A DNA stretch of 64,000 nucleotides from Pachyseris speciosa. Taxonomy: Eukaryota > Cnidaria > Anthozoa > Scleractinia > Pachyseridae. Below, piece after piece: positions 23,143 to 32,300 of this stretch. The notes beneath the pieces were generated by a model. It did no database searches. It worked only from the letters and a program-made list of their open reading frames with translations, and was not told where the DNA came from. Each line of letters starts with the position of its first letter. The stretch's first letter is position 1. The DNA lies in NCBI GenBank assembly GCA_016490735.1, contig JAEMWC010000038.1:412001-476000 (forward strand), in the 5' to 3' direction. A program made the translations under genes and the position numbers.

Positions 23143-23298
23143 TTAGTTTCCCCGATTTCTGACAAATTTAGTTTTTGTGATTCCACATTCAGCACAAGTA
23201 CATTTCATCACAGTTCGACCATTTTTAGTCTTCTGATATCTTTCACTTCCTGGTACACATTCAGTGACTTTCTTCTGTTTCACACAATATGATCTCAT
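23143..23298 (-). CDS. Small zinc-ribbon protein (DUF5679-like)
   Basis: 51 residues from the preferred start at 23298. A longer frame opens at 23331, but the ATCCAA element (23309-23314) sits 10 nt before the second Met, as in other genes of this element. Two Cys pairs (ECVPG.. and CTCAECG) surround KTKNGRTVMKCTC, resembling the short viral zinc-ribbon family with NGRP..G.C..C. Function unknown; a nucleic-acid or packaging role is possible. It ends 44 nt upstream of the PLA2 gene. Confidence 0.65.
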   Translation of the reverse strand: MRSYCVKQKKVTECVPGSERYQKTKNGRTVMKCTCAECGITKTKFVRNRGN

Positions 23299-23303
23299 AT
23301 ATA

Positions 23304-23450
23304 TTAAGTTGGATAAAATAGCTTTCCACAATTTATCACCTGCTCTTTTTTCAATCTGATATTAATTATTTTATCAATTTCATTAGCTTTCTTGATCTTC
23401 TTTCTTTGTCTAGTAGTTAAATCGACATACATTTCCACTAAGTTTGTCAT
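23304..23450 (-). CDS. Mini-ORF, basic 48 residues (truncated core-protein paralog?)
   Basis: Begins MTNLVEMYVDLTTRQRKK and ends at a TAA embedded in the next gene's upstream element. LTTRQRKKIKKA..I..INIRLKKEQ resembles the N-terminus of the core protein at 24299-25150 (SGSQKQRLAKAI..VTLRL). It may be a decayed paralog, or the 3' half of the overlapping ORF 23410-23565 after a one-base shift near 23440. Too short to be sure that it is translated. Confidence 0.4.
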   Translation of the reverse strand: MTNLVEMYVDLTTRQRKKIKKANEIDKIINIRLKKEQVINCGKLFYPT

Positions 23451-23565
23451 AGAATACTGTTATATTATCCAAAGTGCATTTGATTACAACTCGTAAACCA
23501 ATCAATCTGTTGACAACTATTATAACAAATATATTAACATCATCAATTATTTCGAATTCTATCAT
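23410..23565 (-). CDS. Mini-ORF, hydrophobic 51 residues
   Basis: Begins MIEFEIIDDVNIFVIIVV. Its ATG overlaps the TGA stop of the degenerate protease gene (ATGA), and its 3' third overlaps the mini-ORF 23304-23450 in another frame. The central run NIFVIIVVNRLIGLRVVI could be a beta-strand pair or a membrane segment. No family recognised. It may be one gene with the next ORF, broken by an indel. Confidence 0.4.
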   Translation of the reverse strand: MIEFEIIDDVNIFVIIVVNRLIGLRVVIKCTLDNITVFYDKLSGNVCRFNY

Positions 23566-23840
23566 ACTTTTATGTTAGATAGAAATTTATTAAATCTTTC
23601 ATCATCAAATAATATTGTTAATATCATAGTACCTTTCTGACGTTCTAAAAGGTAGTACAAACACCATTGTTTACTCAATAACGGATCTCTAATACACATT
23701 GATTCATTGAAACAATTCTTTTCCTCCATTTGAGTAGGTATCTCCTGTCCTGATGGATCAAAGTATTCTTTCTCATTATAGCACGCGTAATATTTGCCGA
23801 CTTTTATTATCCCACTGTTTTTGTTTAACTTAACAGACAT
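23562..23840 (-). CDS. Degenerate adenain paralog (pseudoenzyme)
   Basis: 92 residues, uninterrupted. It aligns with the C-terminal half of the adjacent protease: GKYYACYNEKEYFDPSG against YRIGDRYCEYFDSFG, and then an identical 13-residue WCLYYLLERQKGT. The catalytic His-Trp is replaced, and the CG..C nucleophile segment reads SKQWC, so activity is not expected. At DNA level the shared 13 codons differ at eight positions, all synonymous, which argues against recent duplication and for selection on the protein. A role as assembly partner or protease cofactor is speculation. Confidence 0.65.
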   Translation of the reverse strand: MSVKLNKNSGIIKVGKYYACYNEKEYFDPSGQEIPTQMEEKNCFNESMCIRDPLLSKQWCLYYLLERQKGTMILTILFDDERFNKFLSNIKV

Positions 23841-23849
23841 ACATATACA

Positions 23850-24290
23850 TTACATATTTTTGAAATAATTGATTATGAATCTATGATTGACTCTTGTGTC
23901 TGTGGGATTGAATTTTGCATTATGAATGACTTTCAATATGGGGGTCCCTTTCTGTCTTTCCAATAAATAGTACAAACACCAATATCCACACAAGACTGAA
24001 TCTCTTTCTTGTATCTCATCTCCAGAGTATTCAAGTTGTTTTCCACTTGTAGCCATGTATTTCTGTACTTCTGTTGGCATCATTAAACCAAATGAGTCAA
24101 AGTATTCACAGTATCTATCACCAATTCGATAACATACCCAGTGAGTACCAGGTCCAATCTTACTGTCGAGATTGACTATCCCACATTCATTCTTTTTTAT
24201 TTGTCTAGGAAGATTGTCTCTTGAAAATACTCCTCTAAAATGTTTTATTCCAAGTTGTTTAACCCAATTGATTAAATCAAAGTTGGATAA
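23850..24290 (-). CDS. Adenain-like cysteine protease (C5 family), start codon unclear
   Basis: Matures capsid and core proteins. The frame contains LGIKHFRGVFSRDNLP, GTHWVCYR (catalytic His), EYFDSFG (Asp), IQERD (oxyanion Gln) and LCGYWCLYYL (Cys nucleophile), in adenain order. The frame is open from within the end of the preceding core gene through 24290, but it has no ATG before 24083, and starting there would remove the His. Either the initiator was lost, it uses a non-AUG codon, or a small indel hides it. It ends in FKNM at 23850, just before the degenerate paralog. Length of about 145-150 codons is slightly short for the family. Confidence 0.88.
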   Translation of the reverse strand, partial: LSNFDLINWVKQLGIKHFRGVFSRDNLPRQIKKNECGIVNLDSKIGPGTHWVCYRIGDRYCEYFDSFGLMMPTEVQKYMATSGKQLEYSGDEIQERDSVLCGYWCLYYLLERQKGTPILKVIHNAKFNPTDTRVNHRFIINYFKNM

Positions 24291-24298
24291 GGGTTTGT

Positions 24299-25150
24299 TT
24301 ACAAAATGGTTCCTAGTATGGGGATTGAATTGAATGGACTGTTTTTGCCCAGTAGAAGTCCTTTTCCTTTGTTTTTTTTTTTCATTCCATAACCGATTGG
24401 GTTATTCCATGTACCAAAAACAGGAGGAGATTGCCATGGAATCATAGCATGTTTCCCACCTTTCTTTCTGGGTACAATGTCATCTGGAACATGAACAGGT
24501 ATTGACCGTCTTGGACGGCTGCTTTCAACATGCAAACCTTTTCCAGTTAATTTTCTGATTGCTTCTATAGCCAAAGGAATTCCAATGCTGGCGAGTATTG
24601 TTCCAATACCCTTTCCAGTCTGCGCTTTTGTTGGTTTTATAACAACGTCTCCACCATACTGCATTTTTTGGATAACATCAGCCATCTGTCTCGTATTCAA
24701 TAAATTTCCTACATTCAATAATTGGGATAAATTGGCATTAGGAATAAGAAATCCTCCTTTTTGTTTCTTTCCAAATAGTTTATCAATGCCGAGACTTGCT
24801 AATGAAGAAAGAGCACCTGTAGCCAATGCTGGAGCCGCTTTAGCTACTGCTTTACCTGCATAAGGCAATAGTCTTGTTCCAAGTGAAAAAAGACTGGACC
24901 AAAGAGAACCTCCTTCTTGGACTGATTTTCTGATCTGTGCTTTGGATATCTTTACATCAGCACCTGTTCCATTTCTCTGTGATTTGGCTAATTTTTTTAT
25001 CTGTGTTTTTGTCAACATCATTTGATCACCTCCAGTGAGATCTCCATGTGCGAGTCTCAATGTTACCGGTGAATTTGTTTGTATAGCTTTTGCAAGCCTT
25101 TGCTTCTGACTTCCTGAAAGTCTTACTCCATGAGGATGATAAGTAGTCAT
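24299..25150 (-). CDS. Adenovirus pVI/pX-like minor core protein
   Basis: 283 residues. The N-terminus HGVRLSGSQKQRLAKAI with VTLRLAHGDLTGGDQM and LTKTQIKKLAKS is basic and repetitive. A central Ala/Gly-rich amphipathic stretch (about residues 82-125) could interact with membranes, and the tail is Lys/Gly-rich. Core proteins of this type condense DNA and link it to the capsid in adenovirus-like virions. L38-T-G-G-D fits the adenain cleavage rule (M/I/L)xGG|x, consistent with cleavage by the neighbouring protease. The AT-rich upstream region lacks a clear ATCYAA element. It overlaps the protease frame at its 3' end. Confidence 0.7.
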   Translation of the reverse strand: MTTYHPHGVRLSGSQKQRLAKAIQTNSPVTLRLAHGDLTGGDQMMLTKTQIKKLAKSQRNGTGADVKISKAQIRKSVQEGGSLWSSLFSLGTRLLPYAGKAVAKAAPALATGALSSLASLGIDKLFGKKQKGGFLIPNANLSQLLNVGNLLNTRQMADVIQKMQYGGDVVIKPTKAQTGKGIGTILASIGIPLAIEAIRKLTGKGLHVESSRPRRSIPVHVPDDIVPRKKGGKHAMIPWQSPPVFGTWNNPIGYGMKKKNKGKGLLLGKNSPFNSIPILGTIL

Positions 25151-25193
25151 ATAATATATGTTTATACTAAATTGTATTTAATATAAAACAATC

Positions 25194-25238
25194 ATTTAAT
25201 TTATTTAATTTATTTAATTTATTTAATTTATTTAATTT
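25194..25238. repeat. Five perfect 9-bp tandem repeats (ATTTAATTT)
   Basis: Five exact ATTTAATTT units between the capsid gene and the core-protein gene. The capsid TAA stop (25237-25239) lies in the last unit. It could act in leftward transcript 3' processing or upstream of the core gene; this is inference only. Confidence 0.9.
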
Positions 25239-26522
25239 ACATTGATCTCAGAATTAATTTTCCATCAGTCTTTCTCATCTCAATATCCTGCTCATAGAGG
25301 ACCAATGCATACACACTGTAATCAGCATTTGTTGCAGCACTAAAGTGTATTTGAAAGTCAGTTTTGTCATTCCATCTTTAATATCCTGTTTCTGTTTTGT
25401 CAGATCGAAATAAACAAAAGGGAATATTGTACCGAAAGTTGCCCCTGTTAAGAAGGGTACTTTCACTGAAATCATTTACAGCTTGAACATATTTCAAAAC
25501 ATCTCTAAATACTCTTGTTGGTTCTGTTGATGGTTTATAATGAACCTCTGGATAATCATTCCATTGCCAACTTCAAGATAACAATCAGTCAAAGTTTGTC
25601 ATTTGCAACTGAAAAGTGTTATAGAGAAATTTATTGGCTGTCTGAGATGCATCACTTGCATCATTGATGATGAATACAAAGACATGCCTGGGTTTGTTTA
25701 TTCCTGTGGAAATACGGAAATTGGCTGTCTGCTGTCTTGTTGAATTGCCTCTCTCAACCATTTCTCTCATGTAAGTCCACTTTCTGTTGTCAAGATACTT
25801 GCTCATGTATAAGGACTTTCCCGCAGAATTAAAAATAATGCGAGGAACAATTAGCTGGAATTTAGTTAGTACCACACGACAATCATCAGCAGCTTGCCAA
25901 ATCATATTGGCATCACTCTCAAGTGTCAATTTCACCTCTATTTTTGAGTTAGGCATAAGTTCATCCCAAAAGCTCTTGAAAAAACCGTATCTGTTCAATG
26001 CAAGCTCTGCATTTACTTTACCAGCTGCACCATTCAACAGTGCTTTGCGAGCTGCGAAACCTTTGTTATAAGTAGCCGCCTGTGCCACTCTATCATCAGC
26101 ATTCCTATTTGTGTCAAGATAGAAGAACTCATTGGTTCCCTGACTTACAGCATAACCCTGTGAATACTCAAGCAATGACTTAATATTTGTGGCTTGGTTG
26201 GCATCTCTGCACTCATAAACATCAAGACCATTCATTTTCACATTAATGGTGTTAATAAGAGCGTGAACTGAATTAACAATACCATTTCGATCTCAGCAGC
26301 AATGTGGCCTCCATCTGCAAGCTTTTTCACAATGAAATCGACATTAAAACGGGCATTATACCAGTCAAATGGTGTAGTCTCTCCACTGTTATCAACAACG
26401 AAACGGTAACCTGTTTTCCTCTGATGAGCATTGTTTGCTACTACAGTATTAAGTGCTGTCTCTAGTTCGAACACTACATCTTCATATCTTTCGATATATT
26501 TTGAGTCACGATAGTTTGACAT
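25237..26522 (-). CDS. MCP: Major capsid protein, double jelly roll (frameshifted)
   Basis: About 425 codons over four frame segments: 26522 to about 26288, then to about 25586, then a short piece to about 25560, then to the TAA at 25237. Recognisable landmarks are the N-terminal TTPFDWYNARFNVDF segment, a central FKSFWDELMPNSKIEVKLTL and the C-terminal YSVYALVLYEQ segment of the Polinton/adintovirus hexon-like capsid family. Each break is a small indel with the next frame resuming at once. It sits between the core-protein gene and the AT-hook gene, the expected morphogenesis block. ATCTAA lies 11 nt before the ATG (26534-26539). Confidence 0.88.
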
Positions 26523-26544
26523 ATATTATTGTGTTAGATAAAAG

Positions 26545-26775
26545 TTATTTTATTTTACGTGGTCGACCTCTCTTTCTTTTGATTAAACCACCAGTCTGGC
26601 TCACACTCTCAGTTCCACTTTTTCTCTTTTTCAAAAGTTCTATGATTTTGTCACCAGCTTTTTTGCCAGCATGTTCACCAATTGTTGTTGCTGCTTTTTT
26701 TCCAGCTGTTTTGATCATATCAGTCACAATACCTTCACCATGTTGTTCATATTTTTTAAACTCAAACCGTTTCAT
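26545..26775 (-). CDS. Small basic protein with AT-hook
   Basis: 76 residues, strongly basic. A helix-like middle with repeated HAGKKAGDK-type words is followed by a C-terminal KRKRGRPRKIK, a textbook AT-hook (GRPRK). It is likely a DNA-binding virion core protein comparable to adenovirus VII or pX by position next to the capsid gene. An ACCTAA variant of the upstream element lies 6 nt before the ATG (26782-26787), closer than in other genes. Confidence 0.7.
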   Translation of the reverse strand: MKRFEFKKYEQHGEGIVTDMIKTAGKKAATTIGEHAGKKAGDKIIELLKKRKSGTESVSQTGGLIKRKRGRPRKIK

Positions 26776-26788
26776 ATACTATTAGGTT

Positions 26789-27574
26789 TTATAATTCCAC
26801 ACTTCTCAAGAACAACTCAATATACCAATCTATCCCATTTAAATCGACTGGAGCTCTAGAAGAGTCTGTGACATAAAAGCGTATTGAGCTGATTGTATGT
26901 GTTGAGACTGGATTCCATGAAAGAAAACGAGGTTTGTAAGTGAAAGGTAAACTTCTAACGAGATCTGTGACAGGAATAACAGCGATTGTATTTGTGCTAT
27001 TTCCATCAACAATGCTATCTGTCACCAAATCACAATTGATATAAATTTCATCTACTCCTCTTGTAATATCAGGTAGATTTGTTCCATATTCTGTGGCTGG
27101 AACTAATTTTGAATCGAAACCGATAAGTTTTCTGAAATCAAGATTCCTCAGATCCACACGATAATTTTCATTGAGTTCAATCAAAATGCGATATGTTGAC
27201 AAAACGAAATACATGTTAATACCATACTTGAATTTTGATTTGTCTGTTTCAGATGGATTCAGTACATGGCTGTTTTTTCTCATATACTCATGAATGTAAC
27301 TATTGATATCGTCGTATGAATACATCCCGTTAACGAATGTTATTGTTTCCCAGTTTACACCTTTGTCATAGCTGTATTTCATTTGATTATTCCCAAAAAT
27401 ATCTCTGATATTGTACCAACTGTATGTCATATTGATGACATTCACAGCCATTTCATATTTTAAATCATTCGTTAATTTAAGAGGTGTATTGAATCTTTTT
27501 TCAAAATCATGACTCTTGCTGACACCAATTTTGTCTCTGTTTTTACTGTTGAATCGTAATGAAATTTCTGTCAT
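26789..27574 (-). CDS. Penton / minor capsid protein (single jelly roll)
   Basis: 261 residues, intact. NVINMTYSWYNI near residues 45-57, then a W..ITFVNGMYSYDDINSYI segment (about 75-95) and a long beta-rich C-terminus ending in IDWYIELFLRSVEL match the Polinton minor capsid protein that forms the pentameric vertices. The gene lies directly downstream of the coiled-coil gene. ATCTAA is 11 nt before the ATG (27586-27591), overlapping the stop codon region of the coiled-coil gene. Confidence 0.85.
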   Translation of the reverse strand: MTEISLRFNSKNRDKIGVSKSHDFEKRFNTPLKLTNDLKYEMAVNVINMTYSWYNIRDIFGNNQMKYSYDKGVNWETITFVNGMYSYDDINSYIHEYMRKNSHVLNPSETDKSKFKYGINMYFVLSTYRILIELNENYRVDLRNLDFRKLIGFDSKLVPATEYGTNLPDITRGVDEIYINCDLVTDSIVDGNSTNTIAVIPVTDLVRSLPFTYKPRFLSWNPVSTHTISSIRFYVTDSSRAPVDLNGIDWYIELFLRSVEL

Positions 27575-27580
27575 ATACTT

Positions 27581-28385
27581 TTACATTAGATATTTCATCA
27601 TTATTTTATTCAACTCACCGGTTTTCAGGATTCCCAGTCTGTTCAATGTATGCAATATATTTGTGAATTCATTTTTACACCCATGCTGTTGTTGCCGGCT
27701 GAAATAGATCCACCAAGCAACTGTAAACTTGAAAGCATGTCACCCAAAAATGCACCCCTTGAACCCATTCCTTTCCCTGTTTTGTATTTGTAAGAAGCTA
27801 ATACATCATCAATCGTTTCTCTGTATTTCTTCAAAGTTTGTATTTCTCTTTTATGAGATTCATTTTCTTCTGGAGTGAATGATTTTTTTTTCTTCTTCCC
27901 ATATTCTGGGCTATTTCTTTAGCTTTTTTCTTTTCCTCGACAAGTTTTTGTGGGGCGACTTGAGTCAAATCGCTTGGTTTCAAAAGCCTGTTATTTTTTA
28001 ATATAATTCTATCATCTCTATCGAAATAGTTATCGATCGATAATATGTTGGGTGCCTGATCCTCTTTTTCAGGTGCTTCAATTGTCAAAGGAAGTTCCGT
28101 TCCCATTGTAATTGCTCTGCGATTAGCTTCAATAACATCATCAAGTCCTTGTGTTAAAGCCTGTTGATTTTTTTTCAACTGTTTAATGACTTCATCCTGT
28201 TTTTTGTCGACACTTTCTTTCACACTCTTCTGGACATCAATAGAGGGTTTCAGCAATTCTGATGTTGTATCATATGCATCCTGTTTTCTGTATTCATAAG
28301 TCTTGATAACATCACGAACTTCTCTTGTTTTGTTTCCAGCTTCAATTCCACTTTTAAGAAGCCTTTTCATTCGTTCTATATCCAT
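27581..28385 (-). CDS. Coiled-coil virion protein (frameshifted)
   Basis: About 265 codons in three segments, broken near 27887 (poly-A run) and 27665 (five-A run). The ATG at 28385 follows GTCTAA by 11 nt, which favours it over the TTG at 28391. The N-terminal half is a long charged helix (VKESVDKKQDEVIKQLKKNQ), the middle holds RDDRIILKNNRLL, and the C-terminal part has KKYRETIDDVLASY, GKGMGSRG and a hydrophobic LSSLQLLGGSISAGN. L-L-G-G-S fits the adenain cleavage rule. Conserved next to the penton in Polinton-like elements; precise role unknown, probably a structural or cement protein. Confidence 0.65.
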
Positions 28386-28421
28386 ATACAATTGTGTTAG
28401 ACTAATCTAAACTATTTACAT
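28386..28421. promoter_or_regulatory. 36-bp divergent late-type promoter
   Basis: The whole gap between the coiled-coil gene (-) and packaging ATPase (+) is 36 bp. It contains GTCTAA read leftward (28397-28402) and ATCTAA read rightward (28405-28410), each exactly 11 nt from its ATG. This is the centre from which the two gene blocks diverge. Confidence 0.6.
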
Positions 28422-29059
28422 ATGGAAATCCCTAATTATGATATTCAGGGTTTAAAGAATTCATTCAGACAGTTGTATCCGTATATGCCAAAAGACACTT
28501 TCAGGATGCTGCTGGCTGGTAATTCTGGATCTGGAAAGACAACATTGTTCATGCATCTGATTATGGAACCGTTGGTTTATTATGATCAGATACATCTTTA
28601 TGCAAAAAATTTGGATCAAGACAAGTACAAATATCTTCGGAAAGTAATGGATGAAATAAGCAGTCACATTGGATATCCTGCCTTGGTTTGCAGTCAAGAA
28701 GAGATATTGCCAGTTGAACAAATAAAAGACACAGATTTGCAGCGATTGGTTGTTTTTGATGATTTTGTCACTGATAAAAAACAAGATCAATAATCAGCTA
28801 TTTCATTCAGGGGAGACACAAGAACTGTTCAGTCATATATCTCACACAATCATTCTATGGCTGTCCAAAATCAATCAGACTCAATTGCAGTCACTTCTGC
28901 CTTTATGATTTCCCATCCTCAAGAGAAAGGAACTTGATTGCACAAGAACTTGGAATCGACAAGAAGAAATACATTGAAGCAACCAAAAAACCATATTCCT
29001 TCTGTTATGTCGACAAGCCGATGAAAACAATCAAGAGAAATTTTTATGGTGCTGTTTAA
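28422..29059 (+). CDS. FtsK/HerA-type DNA packaging ATPase (A32-like, frameshifted)
   Basis: Powers genome packaging into the capsid. Walker A GNSGSGKT is at residues 33-40 and Walker B LVVFDDF at about 109-115. After an indel near 28787 the other frame gives YFIQGRHKNCSVIYLTQS, the sensor/arginine-finger region, followed by ERNLIAQELGIDKKKY and a stop at 29057-29059. Total of about 212 codons is normal for Polinton ATPases. ATCTAA lies 11 nt before the ATG. Confidence 0.92.
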
Positions 29060-29075
29060 TCTAATCTAATATTAT

Positions 29076-29315
29076 ATGGCAATCAATAATTTTCAAAATC
29101 CAGAAAAACAGGAGAATCCCAGAACAGAAAGAATCGAAAAATTGATCAAACCTGACGCTGCTGTTAAAACACCATTTGAAATCGCTGAAAAAATCAAAAT
29201 GGAAGTATATAGGAGGACACAAAAAGTATTGAAAAACAATAAGAGACTACCTGTCATCTATGAAACCATACCACCTAAATTCTCGGAAGATGAAAGCAGT
29301 GATGAAGAAAATTAA
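29076..29315 (+). CDS. Small protein with acidic tail, unknown
   Basis: 79 residues: a charged start, PFEIAEKIKMEVYRRTQK in the middle and an acidic tail ending EDESSDEEN. No family recognised. It lies 16 nt after the ATPase stop and is preceded by two overlapping ATCTAA elements (29059-29064 and 29064-29069), the first 11 nt from the ATG. It ends 17 nt before the fibre gene. Likely a real co-regulated gene. Confidence 0.65.
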   Translation: MAINNFQNPEKQENPRTERIEKLIKPDAAVKTPFEIAEKIKMEVYRRTQKVLKNNKRLPVIYETIPPKFSEDESSDEEN

Positions 29316-29332
29316 TCTAACAAGATGATATA

Positions 29333-32300
29333 ATGGGAGTTTTTAATGCTCAAATAAATCAAGATAAAACAGAAACTGGTACTGGTGAAAGAGGCCCAGC
29401 TGGTCCAGTTGGTCCCAAAGGTGAAAAAGGTGATAGAGGTCCAAAAGGTAATACAGGTGCAATTGGTCCACAAGGAGCTACTGGAGCTGTTGGTCCCAAA
29501 GGTGATGGATTTAGATTAACACAAGATGGTAATTATGACATTGAAAATAAACGTTTGACAGATGTTGGTGATCCAGTAAATCATTATGATTCTGCTAACT
29601 TGGGATATGTTAATGATGCTGTTTTATCAATTGAAGGAACACGTGTTAATCCATTCAAATTTCTTCTTGAAGATACATCAAAAACAACTATTCTTAGAAA
29701 TGCGAATAATCTGCAATTGGAAGATTTTGACAAAAGCCCTTACTCATTTAATAAAATAGCCTTGTCTTTTGTTATTCCTTCTGCTGGTCTTACAACTGTT
29801 CTTCGTTTTGATCTGACACAATTGGAAGTTTCAAAGTACACTTTAGTTGTTGAGTTTTATACTGATGGTAGCCCAAATAATGCAACAGTCGATGACGACA
29901 ATCTGTCATCTAATTTAATTGAAAGAAAGGATTCAATAAAAAGAGCATTTCCAAAGACTCATCTTGTTGATGGTTATCTCAAAAGAATATTCTTCCTTGA
30001 AAAAACAAGTCATGGTTCCACATCAATGGAGTTATTGTTGATTTCACCATATTTACAAAATAATAAAAAACATTATGTTATAGTTTATGGTGTTTATGGA
30101 TTTTCTAATATCATTTTATCACATATTCACGACCCAGCTTTTGAAATAGAAGAAGGAAGAATTGTATTTGATCGTGAGCTTAAAATGAGTTTTCATAGAA
30201 TAGTCAATGTTGCAAGCCCTATACTTCCACAAGACTGTGCAAATAAAAAATACGTTGATGATGCTGCCATATATCTGACGAATAATAAAGCGAATATAGC
30301 ATATGTTAATTCTAACTTTGTGAAAAAAGATGGAAGCGTTGCAATGACTTCTGATTTGAATCTTGGAGGTAACAAATTGACTAATGTAGCAGCGCCAACA
30401 GCAAACAATGATTCAGCCACAAAGGGGTATGTTGATACTGAAATTGCTGGAATTACTGGCATTGATGTTTCACCATTTCTTAAAAAAGATGGAAGTGTTG
30501 CAATGACTGGTGATCTTGACATGGGTGACAATAAAATAACAAATGTTGGGCTCCAACTCTGATAAAGATTCTGCCAACAAAAAGTATGTTGATGACCTTG
30601 TTTTTTCAGCATCAGGAGCTCAACGCAACCCATTCGCTTTTCTGTTAAAAGATATATCCAAGTCTTCTGCAGTTAGTGATGCAACAAACCTTCAAATTGA
30701 GAATTTTGACAGATCACCATACCACATAAACAAGTCCTCATTGTCTTTTTTCATTTCACATAGTGGCAACTTTACATCCAAAATTCGTTTTAATGTGACA
30801 TCTTTAAGAAACAGTCAGTACACTTTTGTTGTTGAGTTTTACTCACCATCAGATCCAAGAAGTGCAACAGTTAATTATTCCTTCCAACTGTAAATATACG
30901 AGATGCGGGACAGCCGTTTCAAAAACCTTTTCCTGAAACTCCACACGTTGATGGTTATATGAAAAACTTTTCCAGATAGAAAAAACAAGTGGTGGTCAAG
31001 CGGCAATACAGGTGGAACTTTCCAGCACAGCTCCTGCGTCTAACACCAAAACACATATCATCGTTTATGGGGCCTATGGCTATCATACCAATTTGTCTTA
31101 CTTTGTTCATGACCCAGCTTATGAAATTGAAAACGGTCATGTTGCGTTTGGTAGTAATGTTGACATGAAATTGAACAAAATCATCAACCTGCAGGATAAC
31201 CCCTCAAACCCACAAGACGCTGTAAACAAAAGTTATGTGGACCAGAGGTTGCAAACCAAACTCGATGCGATTGCACAACAAAATCTGAATATGAACAACA
31301 ATGCCATTACTGATCTTGCTCCACCTGTCAACGCAGACGATGCGGTGACAAAACTTTATACTGACGAATATTTTCTCCGACGAGACGGTTCGACTGCAAT
31401 GTATGGCGATTTGTCGATGGGTGGAAATAGAGTGACTAATTTAGCGGACGTGGTGAATGAAACTGATGCAGTGAACTTCAGAGTTTTAAATCAAGCTTCA
31501 CAAACCATCAGAGCAAACACTTTATTATTGAATGGAACAAATGCGATGGCAGCGGATATGAAACTTGGAGGGCATAAAATCATTGACTTAAAAGAAGGAA
31601 CAAATAAAACCGATGCCGTAAATTTAGATCAATTAGAAAAAAGTCATATTTCATCTGCTTCTCATCCAAAGAATGCTTTCAAATATTTGATGAATGATAT
31701 CGATGAAATTAGCACTGAATATGGCTTGACAGTTAATGGATATGTCAATTTACCTCGTTCACCACATTTGATTTCAAAAAAGGTCATTGATATAGACTTG
31801 AATAAAGAAGCTAATCATATTTACAGAGCTAAATTGGATTTAATATGTACACAATAAAAGATGGAAAATACACTTTCATTCTTGAATGGCTATTTCCTGA
31901 TTATGAAGGAATGAGTCTTAGTAGTGTAACATTCAGTGCAAGGTGGAATTACAATTCATAAAACTGTAGGGAGAAAATTTGATAACAGAAATGAAGATCA
32001 TTCGAGATATTTATTATGGATTGAAAAACCATCAGCAAGTTCACCACCTGAATATTTATATTGTACGATTCATATTAATGCTAACCCAACTTATCCAAAT
32101 AAGTACAAAGTTCATTGTGTTGCATATGGTATTGATTTTGAAGCTGTAGACGTTCCATCAAGTGTTTACGACTTCGCAGAAGCTTATAAAATCGTGAATG
32201 AAAAAATGCAATTACAAACTGATTTAGATTTGAATGGACATGCTTTGATTAATAATTCATCAAACTTATTTGACGGTCAAAATGGTGAATTGACAATGCT

